From VXNF01 sp965116465 (GTDB taxonomy: Bacteria; Actinomycetota; Acidimicrobiia; Acidimicrobiales; CATQHL01): a stretch of 64,000 nucleotides of DNA. The translations under genes and the position numbers were made by a program. Shown here in pieces: positions 50,751 through 60,544 of this stretch. Where the stretch lies: NCBI GenBank assembly GCA_965116465.1, contig OZ220687.1, positions 2,542,001-2,606,000 of the forward strand. Direction: 5' to 3'. Under the pieces are notes generated by a model. That model worked only from the letters and a program-made list of their open reading frames with translations. It made no database searches and had not been told where the DNA came from. Positions within the stretch are counted from its first letter, which is position 1. Each line of letters begins with the position of its first letter.

Positions 50751-51790
50751 CTCGCCGCTCCGCCGCCGCGCAGGCTCAGCCGCCGCAGCCGAGCCATCAT
50801 GGCAGCTCCGGCCAGGTCGAGGGGTGTCTGCTGGCGGGCTCGCTCCCCGAAAGTCCGGCGCTCCGAGAGCAGGCCCTCGGGGCGGAAGCGCAGCACCAGC
50901 ACCAGCAGCAGGCCGATGGCCAGGGGATGCACCGCCACGTGCACGTTGCGAAGTTCCGGCGGCACGTCGATCAACTCCACCAACTCGGTGAAGAGCAGCA
51001 GGACCGCCACGCCCAGCACGGGGCCGAACCGGCTGGCGATGCCGCCGAGCACCAGCGCGGTCCACGCCGTGAACGTGAACTGCGCTCTGAAGACGTTGGG
51101 GTTCGCATAGCGCAGCCACCACATGTACAGCGGAGCGATCCCGCCGATCGCGACGCCCACCAGCACGAAGGTCTGCAGGCGCAGCCGGCTGACCCGGATC
51201 CCCAGCGACAGCGCCGCCGGCTCGTTGTCGCGCATGGCCCGCAACGCCCGCCCGTAGCCCGAGCGGCTGATCCGCCGGGTCAGCGCGTAGACCAGCAATG
51301 CGGCGCCCCAGGTCACGACGAGCAGGACGGCTCTCAGGGCGTCGCGTTGGAAGAAGCTCTCGAACGGCCGGGCCACGCTGTTGAATCCCACGGTCCCGTG
51401 GGTGAGATCGACCAGGTTGATCGCCAACTGCCGGAACACCTCCGCGAAGGCGAACGTGATGATCAGGAAGTACTCGCGCCGCGCGCGCAGAGCAGGCAGC
51501 CCGACCAGGAAGGCCACGATGCCGGTCATCAGCATGGCCGCGAGGATCCCTGCCCAGACGGGCCAGCCGGGGGCGTAGCTCACCTCGAATTCCCCGGGAG
51601 GATTGGTCACGATCGTGTAGGTGTAGGAGCCGATGGCCAGCAGCCCCACGATTCCGAGGTCCCACATGCCGCCCCATCCCGATTCCACGTTCAGCAGCAT
51701 GGTGACCGAGGCGTAGATGCCGATGAGGGTGAGGAGGCTGACCCAGAAGCTGGGTGAGCCCAAGGCGCTGATGGCGGCCAATGTGCTCAT
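50747..51790 (-). CDS. livM: Branched-chain amino acid-type ABC transporter permease (LivM)
   Basis: A 347-residue integral membrane protein with about eight to nine hydrophobic segments. The conserved block YFLIITFAFAEVFRQLAINL and the GRALRAMRDNEPAALSLGI loop mark it as LivM-like. The ATG at 51790 overlaps the livH stop by 4 bp; the longer frame upstream is livH in another frame. Confidence 0.94.
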   Translation of the reverse strand: MSTLAAISALGSPSFWVSLLTLIGIYASVTMLLNVESGWGGMWDLGIVGLLAIGSYTYTIVTNPPGEFEVSYAPGWPVWAGILAAMLMTGIVAFLVGLPALRARREYFLIITFAFAEVFRQLAINLVDLTHGTVGFNSVARPFESFFQRDALRAVLLVVTWGAALLVYALTRRISRSGYGRALRAMRDNEPAALSLGIRVSRLRLQTFVLVGVAIGGIAPLYMWWLRYANPNVFRAQFTFTAWTALVLGGIASRFGPVLGVAVLLLFTELVELIDVPPELRNVHVAVHPLAIGLLLVLVLRFRPEGLLSERRTFGERARQQTPLDLAGAAMMARLRRLSLRGGGAAR

Positions 51791-52884
51791 GCGGCCTGCT
51801 CCGCCCGGCGGCGCGTGCTGAACAGTCCCTCGGGTCGCACGAACAGCACCAGGATCAGCGCGCCGAACGCCACGACCAGGCGGTATGCGGTCGGGATCCA
51901 CAGCGCGCTCACGTCCATCGCCATACCCAGGAGCACGGCTGCTGCCATCACGCCCATGATGCTGCCGGTGCCGCCCAGGACGGCCGCGGAGAGGATCACC
52001 AGGATGTTCTCCCATCCCAGCGGGCTGGTGACGCCGCCGCGGCGCACCGCGATCATCACGCCGGCCATGGCAGCCAGCCCGGAGCCGATGAACCAGACGA
52101 CATTCGAAACCACCCGCACCGGTATGCCGCGCACCGCCGCCAGGGCGGGATTGGAGGCCGCGGCGCGCAGCCAGCGACCCATGCGCGTCAGCGACAGGAA
52201 GAACTGCAGGCTCAACACCGCCCCGAGCGACAGCAGGATCATCCCCAGCTCGCCAGTGGCGATGTTGAGGGCTTTGTGATCTGCCCCGAAGCCGTCGCTC
52301 AGGGTCGCCAGCACGAACAGGACCGTGGCGGCGACGGTAGCGAGAGCGAGCGCCAGGCCGGTCCCGCGGGCGGCCCACAATTCAGCCCACCTGCCGATGA
52401 CCTCGCGGTGCTCGGCGCGCCGGGAGCGGTTGGCCAGCAGCCAGCCCACGAGCGTCGCCAGCGCCGCTGTCAGCACGAGAACCAGCACGAACTCGGGCAC
52501 CGAGAACTCGATGCGGGGGCCGAAGCCGACCGGCACGGGGCGCAGGACGGTGCCGAAGATGGCGATGATCGCCCCGTAGATCACGAAGGCGAGGCCGATC
52601 GACGTGAACAGCAGCACGTTGCCGCCTTCGTCCTTCACCGGCCTGAAGACGACGATCCCCAGAACCACACCCAGGACGCCCATGACCAGCATGGACACAA
52701 CCCCGGCCACGAAGACGTTCATGCCGGCGTTGGTTATGAGGATGACCGACAGGAAGGCGCCGAGGGCCAGCATCTGCCCGTGGGCGATGTGCAGGATGTT
52801 CTCGGTCTGGCGGATCAGGGCGAACCCGACCGTGGCGGCGGCCAGAACCCCCCCGGTCAGCAGCCCGAAGATGACGTGTTGCAC
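51787..52884 (-). CDS. livH: Branched-chain amino acid-type ABC transporter permease (LivH)
   Basis: A 365-residue membrane protein with the LivH start IFGLLTGGVLAAATVGFALI and the HGQMLALGAF motif. It is somewhat longer than classical LivH because of a cytoplasmic loop near residues 155-180. It starts at GTG, after a strong hairpin that separates it from the binding-protein gene. Confidence 0.94.
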   Translation of the reverse strand: MQHVIFGLLTGGVLAAATVGFALIRQTENILHIAHGQMLALGAFLSVILITNAGMNVFVAGVVSMLVMGVLGVVLGIVVFRPVKDEGGNVLLFTSIGLAFVIYGAIIAIFGTVLRPVPVGFGPRIEFSVPEFVLVLVLTAALATLVGWLLANRSRRAEHREVIGRWAELWAARGTGLALALATVAATVLFVLATLSDGFGADHKALNIATGELGMILLSLGAVLSLQFFLSLTRMGRWLRAAASNPALAAVRGIPVRVVSNVVWFIGSGLAAMAGVMIAVRRGGVTSPLGWENILVILSAAVLGGTGSIMGVMAAAVLLGMAMDVSALWIPTAYRLVVAFGALILVLFVRPEGLFSTRRRAEQAA

Positions 52885-52901
52885 GCGAACAGAGTCGGAT
52901 C

Positions 52902-52937
52902 CCGGGGCGGCCCCGCCGTCGCGCGGGGCCGCCCCGG
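52902..52937 (-). promoter_or_regulatory. Intercistronic hairpin between liv binding protein and livH
   Basis: CCGGGGCGGCCCCG (52902-52915) and CGGGGCCGCCCCGG (52924-52937) form a perfect 14-bp stem with an 8-nt loop in the 75-bp gap. It probably protects or partly terminates the mRNA after the highly expressed binding-protein gene. Confidence 0.7.
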
Positions 52938-52959
52938 AGTGATCCTGGGTCTAAGTGGC

Positions 52960-54183
52960 CTAGCGGCCGAGGCTTGCGTCGAGTTCGATGACCTCACGCG
53001 CGGTGTAGCTGCCACCGACGATGTGCTGCACGGCGACCTTGGGTGAGACCAGGTTGCCGGTCGTGGTGTGCAACTCGATCGAGCCCGAGGGGCCGTCGTA
53101 GTCGATCTGCTCGCCGCGCTCGAGCGCTGCGACGCCGTCGGCGTACGTGTACACCTTGGTGCCCGGCGCGTTCACGATGTTGTAGATCTGGGCGGCTACA
53201 TCGGGGCCGTCGGTGGACTCGGCGGCGGTCATTGCCAGCGCCAGGACGATGTACTGATCGAACTGGTTGGTCTCGTAGAAGCCCGTCGGAGGCGGCTTGC
53301 CCGCGTACTCCTGGTGCGCCGCGGCGAAGGCCGAGTACGCCGGGGACTCGAAGTCGTCGGTGACCTGGGCGGCCAGGATCCGGCCGGTCGGCAACTCCGC
53401 CGCCGCCTCGGCGATGTCGGGCACCTGCAGGTCCGGTGAGACCAGGATCTGGGCGTCGTAGCCCCTGGCGATGTACTCCCGCAGGATCGGGATCCCCGCC
53501 TGAGGGCCGGCGCCGATGTAGACGGCCTCGGGGTCGCCCGCGAACGCCTGCTCGACCTCGGCCTGGTAGCTGTCGCTGCCGGGGGCGAATCGCACGTCGG
53601 CGATGATCTCGCCGCCGATCTTGTTCTCCCAGACGTCCTTGAACACGTTGGCCGGGCTCTCGGTGCCCTCGGTCTGCTGCACCAGCATGGCCACCCGCGT
53701 GAAGCCCAGGTCGCGGGCCAGCTGCGCGGAGATGATGCCGTACGTGGTGTCCGACGCCGTGATGCGCCAGATGAAGTTGCCGCCCTCGGTGTCCAGAACC
53801 GTCGTCCCGCAGGCCGGGCACATGGTCGGCATCTCGTCCTCTGCCACGGTGCCCAGTAGGGCGACGGCGCCGTCGGATTCAACGCCGCCGAGTGCGTCGA
53901 TCTCCTCGCGGATCCGGTTGTAGCCCGTGACCGCGCCCTCCGGCGTGGACAGATTGTCCTGCACCACGAGTTCGGCGTCGCGGCCCAGAATGCCGCCGGA
54001 GGCGTTGATCACGCCGATGGCGGCTTCTGCGCCGTCCTGGCTGGGCGGACCCCATTCGGAGTAGTCACCGGACAGACCGGCCAAGAAGCCGAGCTTCACC
54101 GGGCCTTCGTCGTCGCCACCGCAGCTGAGGACGACACCGCCCAGAACCACGATCGCGATCAATGGCAGGAAAATGCGTCGCAC
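52960..54183 (-). CDS. Branched-chain amino acid/amide-type substrate-binding lipoprotein (LivJ-like)
   Basis: A 407-residue binding protein. From the GTG at 54183 it has a short signal peptide ending in lipobox VVLSC (Cys about residue 21), followed by an Asp-rich start. The type I periplasmic-binding fold shows in VKLGFLAGLSGDYSEWG, DNLSTPEGAV and YGIISAQLARDLGFTRVAML. It is the first gene of the liv operon. These families take amino acids, amides, urea or aromatic acids; the ligand is not evident. Confidence 0.9.
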   Translation of the reverse strand: MRRIFLPLIAIVVLGGVVLSCGGDDEGPVKLGFLAGLSGDYSEWGPPSQDGAEAAIGVINASGGILGRDAELVVQDNLSTPEGAVTGYNRIREEIDALGGVESDGAVALLGTVAEDEMPTMCPACGTTVLDTEGGNFIWRITASDTTYGIISAQLARDLGFTRVAMLVQQTEGTESPANVFKDVWENKIGGEIIADVRFAPGSDSYQAEVEQAFAGDPEAVYIGAGPQAGIPILREYIARGYDAQILVSPDLQVPDIAEAAAELPTGRILAAQVTDDFESPAYSAFAAAHQEYAGKPPPTGFYETNQFDQYIVLALAMTAAESTDGPDVAAQIYNIVNAPGTKVYTYADGVAALERGEQIDYDGPSGSIELHTTTGNLVSPKVAVQHIVGGSYTAREVIELDASLGR

Positions 54184-54318
54184 TTTCTCCCCTCTCACTC
54201 TCTGTTCCGCTCTGTCACGCAATGCGCGTAGAGCTTCAATGCTGTTGAAACCCACAGTAGCAGGGCCACCGTTGAAATGTGGAACGACGATGTTCCCGGC
54301 GAGACCCTGGGTGGTTGG

Positions 54319-55854
54319 CTAGACGGCGGCCCCGGCCGTTCTCCCGGCCATCGCCAGAGCCAACTCGTCCATGTCGAGGTCGCCGATGGAGCACTCGAGC
54401 ATGATGCGGCCCCGGAACAGGACGATGAGCCGATCGCTCAGCTTCAGGAGTTCCTCGAGATCCATCGACAGCAGCAGGACGGCGGCGCCGCTGTGCTTGA
54501 CGTCGAGCAGCCGGCGATGGACGTAGTCGATGGCGCCGACGTCGAGCCCCCAGGTGGGATTGTCCGCCACGAGCACCCGCGGCTCCCGTGACAGCTCCCG
54601 CGCCAGCACCACCTTCTGCTGGTTGCCCCCGGAGAGGCTGGAAGCCAGCAGGTCCGGGTCGGGCGGTCTCACGTCGTATTCCTCGAGCAGTTCCCGGGAT
54701 CGACGCCGGACGCTGCGCCAGTCCAGGAGGCCGGTCCTGTTGTATGCGCCGGCAGGGATGTCGGACATGGCGATGTTCTCCGCCACGGTCATGTCGAGGA
54801 TGAGGCCCCAGGTGTGACGATCCTCGGGGATCACCGCCAGCCCGGCGCTGCGAAGGGCGCTCGTGCCGGCTCCGGTGACGTCCTGCCCGGCGATGTGGAC
54901 GGTGCCGGACTCCGCCTCGTCGAGCCCGCAGACGCAGTTGACGAGGGTTCGCTGTCCGTTGCCCTCGACGCCCGCCACACCCAGGATCTCGCCGGGCCGC
55001 ACCATGAAGGAGATGCTGTCCAGATGGTCCGCCCCCTCGCCGGGGGCGTTCAGCTCGCGGACGTCCAGCAGCGGGACATCGTCGGTCCAGGGGGCATGGT
55101 CGCTCTCCACGGCGGCGATCTCGTGGCCGGTCATCGCCCGGGTGAGGCTGCGCTCGTCGAATTCGCCACGTTCCGTGGTCGAGACCTTGTGGCCGCCCCG
55201 CAGCACGGTGACCCGGTCGGCCACCTCCATCACCTCGCCGAGCTTGTGGGTGACGAGCACGATCGAGCAGCCCCGGTCGCGCAGGTCGCGCAGGATCTCC
55301 AGCAGGTTCTCGATCTGGCGGGGGCCGAGCAGCGACGTGGGTTCGTCGAGGATCAGGATGGTGGCGCCCCGGTAGAGCACCTTGAGGATCTCGACCCGCT
55401 GCTGCAGGTCGACCGGCAGGTCCTGCACGGCGATGTGGGGGTCGATCGGCATGCCGAAGCGCTCGGCCAACTCGGTCGTCTCGGCGCCGATGGCGCTGCG
55501 TCTGAAGCGGAGATCCGTGGCGGGACGCGAGCCCAGGACGATGTTCTCGGCGACGCTGAAGGTGGGAACCAGGGAGAAGTGCTGGTGGACCATTCCGATG
55601 CCCAGTTCCAGGGCATCGTGCGGTGAGTGGATGTCGGCCTCGGTGCCGCCGACGTGGACGGTCCCGGCGTCCGGCAGCACGTGGCCGAACATGACGTTCA
55701 TCAGCGTCGTCTTGCCGGCGCCGTTCTCGCCCAGGAGCACGTGGATCTCGCCGGCGCGCAGATCGAAGTCGATGTCGACGTTGGCCCTCGTCTCGCCGTA
55801 GCTCTTGGAGATGCCGTGCAGCTCGACGACGTTGCCGTTGGTTGATTCGATCAC
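54319..55854 (-). CDS. Double-domain ABC ATPase of the BMP/nucleoside type
   Basis: A 511-residue protein with two ATPase domains. The first has Walker A LGENGAGKTTLMN (residues 41-53). The second is degenerate at Walker A (GVEGNGQRTLVN) but keeps the signature LSGGNQQKVVLARE and LVADNPTWGLD. This matches ATPases that serve BMP-type nucleoside or ribose-type transporters. The GTG at 55854 lies 20 bp below the molybdenum hydroxylase gene. With the binding protein at 60630 and the permeases at 62023 and 62963 it makes a complete uptake system. Confidence 0.93.
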   Translation of the reverse strand: MIESTNGNVVELHGISKSYGETRANVDIDFDLRAGEIHVLLGENGAGKTTLMNVMFGHVLPDAGTVHVGGTEADIHSPHDALELGIGMVHQHFSLVPTFSVAENIVLGSRPATDLRFRRSAIGAETTELAERFGMPIDPHIAVQDLPVDLQQRVEILKVLYRGATILILDEPTSLLGPRQIENLLEILRDLRDRGCSIVLVTHKLGEVMEVADRVTVLRGGHKVSTTERGEFDERSLTRAMTGHEIAAVESDHAPWTDDVPLLDVRELNAPGEGADHLDSISFMVRPGEILGVAGVEGNGQRTLVNCVCGLDEAESGTVHIAGQDVTGAGTSALRSAGLAVIPEDRHTWGLILDMTVAENIAMSDIPAGAYNRTGLLDWRSVRRRSRELLEEYDVRPPDPDLLASSLSGGNQQKVVLARELSREPRVLVADNPTWGLDVGAIDYVHRRLLDVKHSGAAVLLLSMDLEELLKLSDRLIVLFRGRIMLECSIGDLDMDELALAMAGRTAGAAV

Positions 55855-55874
55855 GGCGTGCTCCTCGATCGGCC

Positions 55875-58094
55875 TCAGCGCCCGTTGCCACCGCCGGCGG
55901 CGGCCCGCCAGACCTTCTCGGGCGTGAACGGCATGTCGAGGTGGCGGACTCCGAACGGTGCCAGAGCGTCGAGGACGGCGCTCTGCACGGCGGGTGTGGC
56001 GCCCACGGTCCCGGCCTCGCCGATGCCCTTCGCGCCCAGCGGGTTGAGCGGCGTGGGTGTCGTGTTGCGGTGGGTCTCGAAATCGCAGAACTCCGCCGCC
56101 GACGGGATGAGGTAGTCCCCGAAGTTGGTGGTGCGGGGCCCGCCGCCGGTGTCGTAGACCATCTCCTCCCACAGCGCCTGGGCGATGCCCTGGGCGATGC
56201 CGCCGTGCTGCTGGCCCTCGGCCAGCAGCGGGTTGATGACGTTGCCGCAGTCGTCCACGCAGAGGTGGCGCAGTTGGCGGACGTCGCCGGTCTCGGTGTC
56301 CACCTCGACGACGGCCACGTGTGTGCCGAACGGGAACGTCCGGGAACCCTGGTCGAAGTCGCACTCGGCGGCCAGCGGCTCGGGGGAGAGTTCGGCGAGC
56401 CTGCTCCACGAGAGCACGGTGTCCGGCGACCCGGCCACGCCGAGGCCCTCCTCGTGGTACACGGCGATGTCGTCCACGTTCGCCTCGAGATGCTCGGCGG
56501 CGACCTGGCGGGCCTGGTCCACGACGGCGGCGGCGGCGCGGTCGATCGCGGAGCCGCCCAGTTGCAGGGAGCGCGAGCCGTATGTGCCGTTGCCGCGGGG
56601 AACCAGGTCGGTGTCGGACTGGACGACGCTGATGTGCTGCCAGGGGATCCCCAGTTGCTCCGAGGCGATCTGGGCGTAGGTCGTCTGGTGGCCCTGCCCG
56701 TGGGACGAGACGCCCGACAGCACCGTTACCGTGCCGTCGTCGTGGATCTCCACCGAGCCGTAGTCGTTGCTGGGACCGTTGCCGGTGACCTCGATGTAGT
56801 TGGCGACGCCGATGCCGAGCTGGTGGCGGTCTCCCCGGCGGCGACGCTCGGCCTGTTCCCTGCGCAACTCCTCGTAGCCGACGAGTTCGACCGCGCGTTC
56901 CATCGCCGCCAGGTAGTTGCCGGCGTCGTAGACGGCGCCCGTGGGGGTCTCAACAGGGTCGCTGTGGGTCTCGATCAGGTTCCGGCGCCGCACCTCGACC
57001 GCGTCCATGCCCAGCTCGGCCGCCAGGAGGTCCATGGCCCGCTCCACGGTCGCGGCCGCCTCGGGCCGCCCCGCCCCTCGCAGGGCGCCGGTGGGCGCGG
57101 TGTTGGTCACGACGCTCCTCGCCCGGAAGTCGATCCGCGGGATCCGGTAGGTGCCCGAGGCCATCATCTTGGTGTAGAAGATCAGCCAGGCGCCGATGTC
57201 GGGGTAGGCGCCGGCGTCCTGGGTGACGCTCCACTTCATGCCCACGACGGTGCCGTCGGACCTCGCCCCGATCTCCACGTCCTGGACCTGGCCACGGGCG
57301 TGGCCCATGTGGAGCATGTTCTCGGTGCGGGACTCGATCCAGAGCAACGGCTCGCCGAGCCGCACAGCCAATGCCGCGGTCACGACCTGCTCCACATAGG
57401 CGTGGCCCTTGGCTCCGAACCCGCCGCCGGTTGCCGGAACCACCACATGGATCCGGTCGATGTCGAGTTCCAGGCAGTCGGCGATGGTCTGCTGGACCGA
57501 GAACGGGCACTGGGTGGGGACCCAGAGCCGCAGGCGCCCCTGACCGTTGTCGCCCCCGACGTTCGGGATCGCCAGGATCCCGTTGGTCTCCATCGGCGCG
57601 GGCGCGATCTTCTGGTTCACGTATCTGAACGACACGACGACGTCGGCGTCGTCGAGCGCGCCCGGGTCCTCGGCCGGGTCGACCTCGAACACGACCTCGG
57701 TGCTGTCCATCGGATCGGAGATGCCGGGCAGCTCCTCGATCTCGACGACGACCTCCTCGGCTCGGTCGCGCGCCTCCGCGAGGGTGTCGGCCACGACGAC
57801 CGCCACGGGATCGCCCACGTATCCGACCGTCCCGCGAGCCAGAGCCGGACGCCCGAAGTGAGAGGGTGCCGGCGGGCCGGCCAGCATGTCGGGAATGTTC
57901 AGGTCGTCCGCCGTGTAGACGCCTTCGCCTCCGGAGATGCCCACGATCCGCCCGTGCGGCACGTCGGAGCGCACGAAGACGACGCTGCGCGCCTCGACGT
58001 CGAGGTCGTCCACGTAGGGGCGGCCGCCGACCAGCAGAGCCGCATCCTCGCGGCGCAGCACGCTGTGGCCGAGGATCGAGCCTGCCGCCGCCAT
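55875..58094 (-). CDS. Molybdenum hydroxylase large subunit (xanthine dehydrogenase/CoxL family)
   Basis: A 739-residue molybdopterin-binding subunit. The start LGHSVLRREDAALLVGGRPY is typical, GGGFGAKGHAYVEQV lies in the cofactor region, SSHGQGHQTTYAQIA follows, and KGIGEAGTVGATPA carries the catalytic Glu. Such enzymes hydroxylate N-heterocycles, aldehydes or CO. The usual FAD and 2Fe-2S subunit genes are not in this window, so they must be elsewhere. Its place inside the BMP transporter operon with RidA and cysteine hydrolase genes suggests a purine or pyrimidine-like substrate. Confidence 0.92.
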   Translation of the reverse strand: MAAAGSILGHSVLRREDAALLVGGRPYVDDLDVEARSVVFVRSDVPHGRIVGISGGEGVYTADDLNIPDMLAGPPAPSHFGRPALARGTVGYVGDPVAVVVADTLAEARDRAEEVVVEIEELPGISDPMDSTEVVFEVDPAEDPGALDDADVVVSFRYVNQKIAPAPMETNGILAIPNVGGDNGQGRLRLWVPTQCPFSVQQTIADCLELDIDRIHVVVPATGGGFGAKGHAYVEQVVTAALAVRLGEPLLWIESRTENMLHMGHARGQVQDVEIGARSDGTVVGMKWSVTQDAGAYPDIGAWLIFYTKMMASGTYRIPRIDFRARSVVTNTAPTGALRGAGRPEAAATVERAMDLLAAELGMDAVEVRRRNLIETHSDPVETPTGAVYDAGNYLAAMERAVELVGYEELRREQAERRRRGDRHQLGIGVANYIEVTGNGPSNDYGSVEIHDDGTVTVLSGVSSHGQGHQTTYAQIASEQLGIPWQHISVVQSDTDLVPRGNGTYGSRSLQLGGSAIDRAAAAVVDQARQVAAEHLEANVDDIAVYHEEGLGVAGSPDTVLSWSRLAELSPEPLAAECDFDQGSRTFPFGTHVAVVEVDTETGDVRQLRHLCVDDCGNVINPLLAEGQQHGGIAQGIAQALWEEMVYDTGGGPRTTNFGDYLIPSAAEFCDFETHRNTTPTPLNPLGAKGIGEAGTVGATPAVQSAVLDALAPFGVRHLDMPFTPEKVWRAAAGGGNGR

Positions 58095-58128
58095 GGGGTG
58101 CTCCCGTTACCGGTCCCGAACCCAGCCG

Positions 58129-59493
58129 TCAGGCCGACGGGGCGTAGCCGATCAGGTCCAGGATGACGTGCGCGCCGGGCACCTGCAGCGGTCCGCCGAT
58201 GCGCATCGTCGTGGAGGCCGGCTTGGAGCCGGGGAAGTGGCGTGCCCACTCGTTGATGGAGATCTGGAAGTCGGCGAAGTCGGCGTGGTAGCACTGCCGC
58301 TTGCAGATGTTCTCCAGCGAGGTGCCGGCGGCCTCGCAGATGGCCGAGATGTTGCCCAGCAGGTACTCCATCTCCATCTGCGGCGGCAGGCCGTAGTGCG
58401 GGAATCCGGGATTGCGCTGGACGCTCTTGGGCAGGCTGCCCCGCTCGTCGGTGGGGATCATGGTGCTGAAGAACAGGTAGTCACCCGCCTTCACGGCCTG
58501 CGGCTCGTGCCATGGGGGCTCCACCGCGTCCGACGTCTCGATGGTCTCCTTGGAGATGGAGGCGTCATCGGCCAGCAGCTTCATGGCGATCTCGATGCGC
58601 GAGCCCATGCCGCCCAGGCCCATGTAGGGCACCACGACGCGGGCCGGCGGGTTCTCCGGGAACCACTGGCGCCACACCCTGTCCATGCCCGCGAAGTCGT
58701 TCGGGCCCGACAGGTACACGGTTGCCTTCACGCAGTTGTCCTGCAGCGACGAGGCGCCGGCGGCCGCGGCGATCTTCTCGAGCTTCTGCAGGGTGTAGTC
58801 GGTCTGGCGCTCGATCGGCGAGTCGTACCAGAGGTACGGGTTGACGCGTGCTTCGGGGGCGAGGCCGCTGAGGGGGCCCATGTGGCGCTCCGACATCCAG
58901 TCGCCCATCCAGTCCACCGGGATCTCCCCGGCCAGGAAGATCCAGTCGCCGCGCCGGATGGCCGGCGAGTAGCCCGCCAGCGGCGACGGCACGCCCTCGG
59001 GTGTCTCGTAGCCGACGCTCGGACCGCCGGGGATCGCCAGCAGGTCGACCTCGATGAGCGAGTCCGCCACCAGCAGTTCCTTGATGCCCATGCCGGTGGA
59101 GGCAGGGCGGGGCGGCTTGATGTAGAGGTCGCGGGTGCGCAGGTAGGGCGTGATGGTGATGCGCGGCCAGGTGTTGCCTTCGGCGAACTCCTCCATCGTC
59201 GGGTACTCCGAGGTGAACCACTGGTAGATGCGCACCACGTCGGTGGCGATGTCGCAGCCGGCGGCGGCCAGGGTGGACGTGAGGTTGTCGAGGATGATTT
59301 TGGACTGCAGTTCCAGGTGGTTGTCCAGGTACGGGTTGCGCCCGTCACCGCCACCTTCGGCCGTGATGCCCGTCTCGAAGTCGGTGGCGAGCTGACCGGA
59401 CAGGAAGACCCAATCACCGGCCTTGACGCACGGCGTGTAGGGCATGAGCGGCATGGGCTCGCCGCCCCAGATGTGTTGGATGTCGCTGGACAT
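58129..59493 (-). CDS. Triple RidA (YjgF/UK114)-domain protein
   Basis: A 454-residue protein with three RidA-like domains at about residues 8-150, 165-300 and 315-452. Each opens with a GDW/GDY strand (AGDWVFLSGQ, RGDWIFLAGE, AGDYLFFSTM), then an AAG helix and a Val/Tyr-rich strand. It is a paralogue of the 36605 product with the same layout but is clearly diverged. It starts at ATG 59493 with GGAGGAAAC upstream. It probably handles unstable imine or carbamate-type intermediates produced by neighbouring hydrolases and the molybdenum hydroxylase. Confidence 0.85.
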   Translation of the reverse strand: MSSDIQHIWGGEPMPLMPYTPCVKAGDWVFLSGQLATDFETGITAEGGGDGRNPYLDNHLELQSKIILDNLTSTLAAAGCDIATDVVRIYQWFTSEYPTMEEFAEGNTWPRITITPYLRTRDLYIKPPRPASTGMGIKELLVADSLIEVDLLAIPGGPSVGYETPEGVPSPLAGYSPAIRRGDWIFLAGEIPVDWMGDWMSERHMGPLSGLAPEARVNPYLWYDSPIERQTDYTLQKLEKIAAAAGASSLQDNCVKATVYLSGPNDFAGMDRVWRQWFPENPPARVVVPYMGLGGMGSRIEIAMKLLADDASISKETIETSDAVEPPWHEPQAVKAGDYLFFSTMIPTDERGSLPKSVQRNPGFPHYGLPPQMEMEYLLGNISAICEAAGTSLENICKRQCYHADFADFQISINEWARHFPGSKPASTTMRIGGPLQVPGAHVILDLIGYAPSA

Positions 59494-59640
59494 TGTTTCC
59501 TCCGGTTGGATGTGCTGTTCGGTGCGGTCTGTCCGGTCGGGGGCCGGGGTGCCGTTCGCTCCTTCGTCTTCGCAGGCGTCGCGAATCGGCTCCCCGGCCC
59601 CCTCCCTCGGTTGTTGGTGTGCCCGGTCGGGGCCGCCGGC

Positions 59641-60462
59641 TCAGGCCGCTTCGGCGTCCTCGGCGTCCCGATCCAGGAGCAGTCCGCAACTTTCGGTGAT
59701 CTCGGTGATGCCCTCGAACCCCGCGGGCACGTCCATGCCCTTGCGGGCGTACCACTCGCGCACCAGGGCGGGCGCGTCGGTGACGAGCCCGAGGTGCAGC
59801 GAGATGATCGCCAATGCCGAGTCCTCGACCTCCTGGCTGTAGCCGGCCACGATGTCCCGGGGCACGATCACCCGGAAGTCCCGGTTGGCGGCATCGAACG
59901 CCGAGGAGAGTACGCAGGCGTCGGTGTAGGTGCCGGTCAGGACCAGGTTCGGGATGTTCATCTGGTGGAGCAGGAACTCCAGGTCGGTGGGGTAGAAGGC
60001 CGACAGGCGCTTCTTGGTGCGCACGTACAGGTCGCCCTCCTCCTCCTCGATCAGGATGTCGAGCCACTCGGTGCCCTCCCAGGAGTGCTGGTCCATCAGC
60101 GGGTTGGGCGGCAGGTACAGCTCGTACATCGCCCGCCAGTTGGCCATGCGGTTGTGCTGGCGCGAGTGGAGGTCGTCGATCCCGCCGTAGCGCTGCCAGT
60201 GCTGCACGTGGATGATGGGGATGCCGATGGCGCGGCAGGCGGCGTGGAACATGTTGTGCGCCGGGATGCGCCAGCGGGCGCGCGGCGCGGGGCACGTCAA
60301 CTCGGCCTCGGGCCCCACGTGGCCGCGGTGCATGTCGATGCAGGCGACCGCGGTCTTGTCGGGGTCCAGCCACTTGTCGAACACGTCGGCGGAGTTGCTG
60401 GTGCCCGAGGGGAGCACACAGCGGTCCTTGTTCTCCAGGTAGCAGTACATCTCGGTTTCCAT
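59641..60462 (-). CDS. Isochorismatase-like cysteine hydrolase
   Basis: A 273-residue member of the cysteine hydrolase superfamily. The catalytic triad is visible as Asp43 (ACIDMHRGH), Lys150 (VRTKKRLSAF) and Cys183 (GTYTDACVLSSAFDAAN). Biuret hydrolase, ureidoacrylate amidohydrolase (RutB) and N-carbamoyl amidases share this fold, which fits a pathway for ureido compounds released by ring opening. The 40-residue N-terminal extension before the core is unusual for the family. A GGAGG site precedes the ATG. Confidence 0.9.
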   Translation of the reverse strand: METEMYCYLENKDRCVLPSGTSNSADVFDKWLDPDKTAVACIDMHRGHVGPEAELTCPAPRARWRIPAHNMFHAACRAIGIPIIHVQHWQRYGGIDDLHSRQHNRMANWRAMYELYLPPNPLMDQHSWEGTEWLDILIEEEEGDLYVRTKKRLSAFYPTDLEFLLHQMNIPNLVLTGTYTDACVLSSAFDAANRDFRVIVPRDIVAGYSQEVEDSALAIISLHLGLVTDAPALVREWYARKGMDVPAGFEGITEITESCGLLLDRDAEDAEAA

Positions 60463-60544
60463 AGTTGGCCTCCTTTGTCGGTTGGATCGTGGATTGGTTG
60501 TGGGTCTGCGGGGTCGGCGACGCGTCTCGCCGGCCCCGCCCTGG

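Noticed and set aside
54235..54249. TTCAA-TGCTG-TTGAA inverted repeat above the liv binding-protein gene
   Set aside because: Short and without a matching promoter pattern; it could be an operator, but the evidence is too thin to list as a feature.
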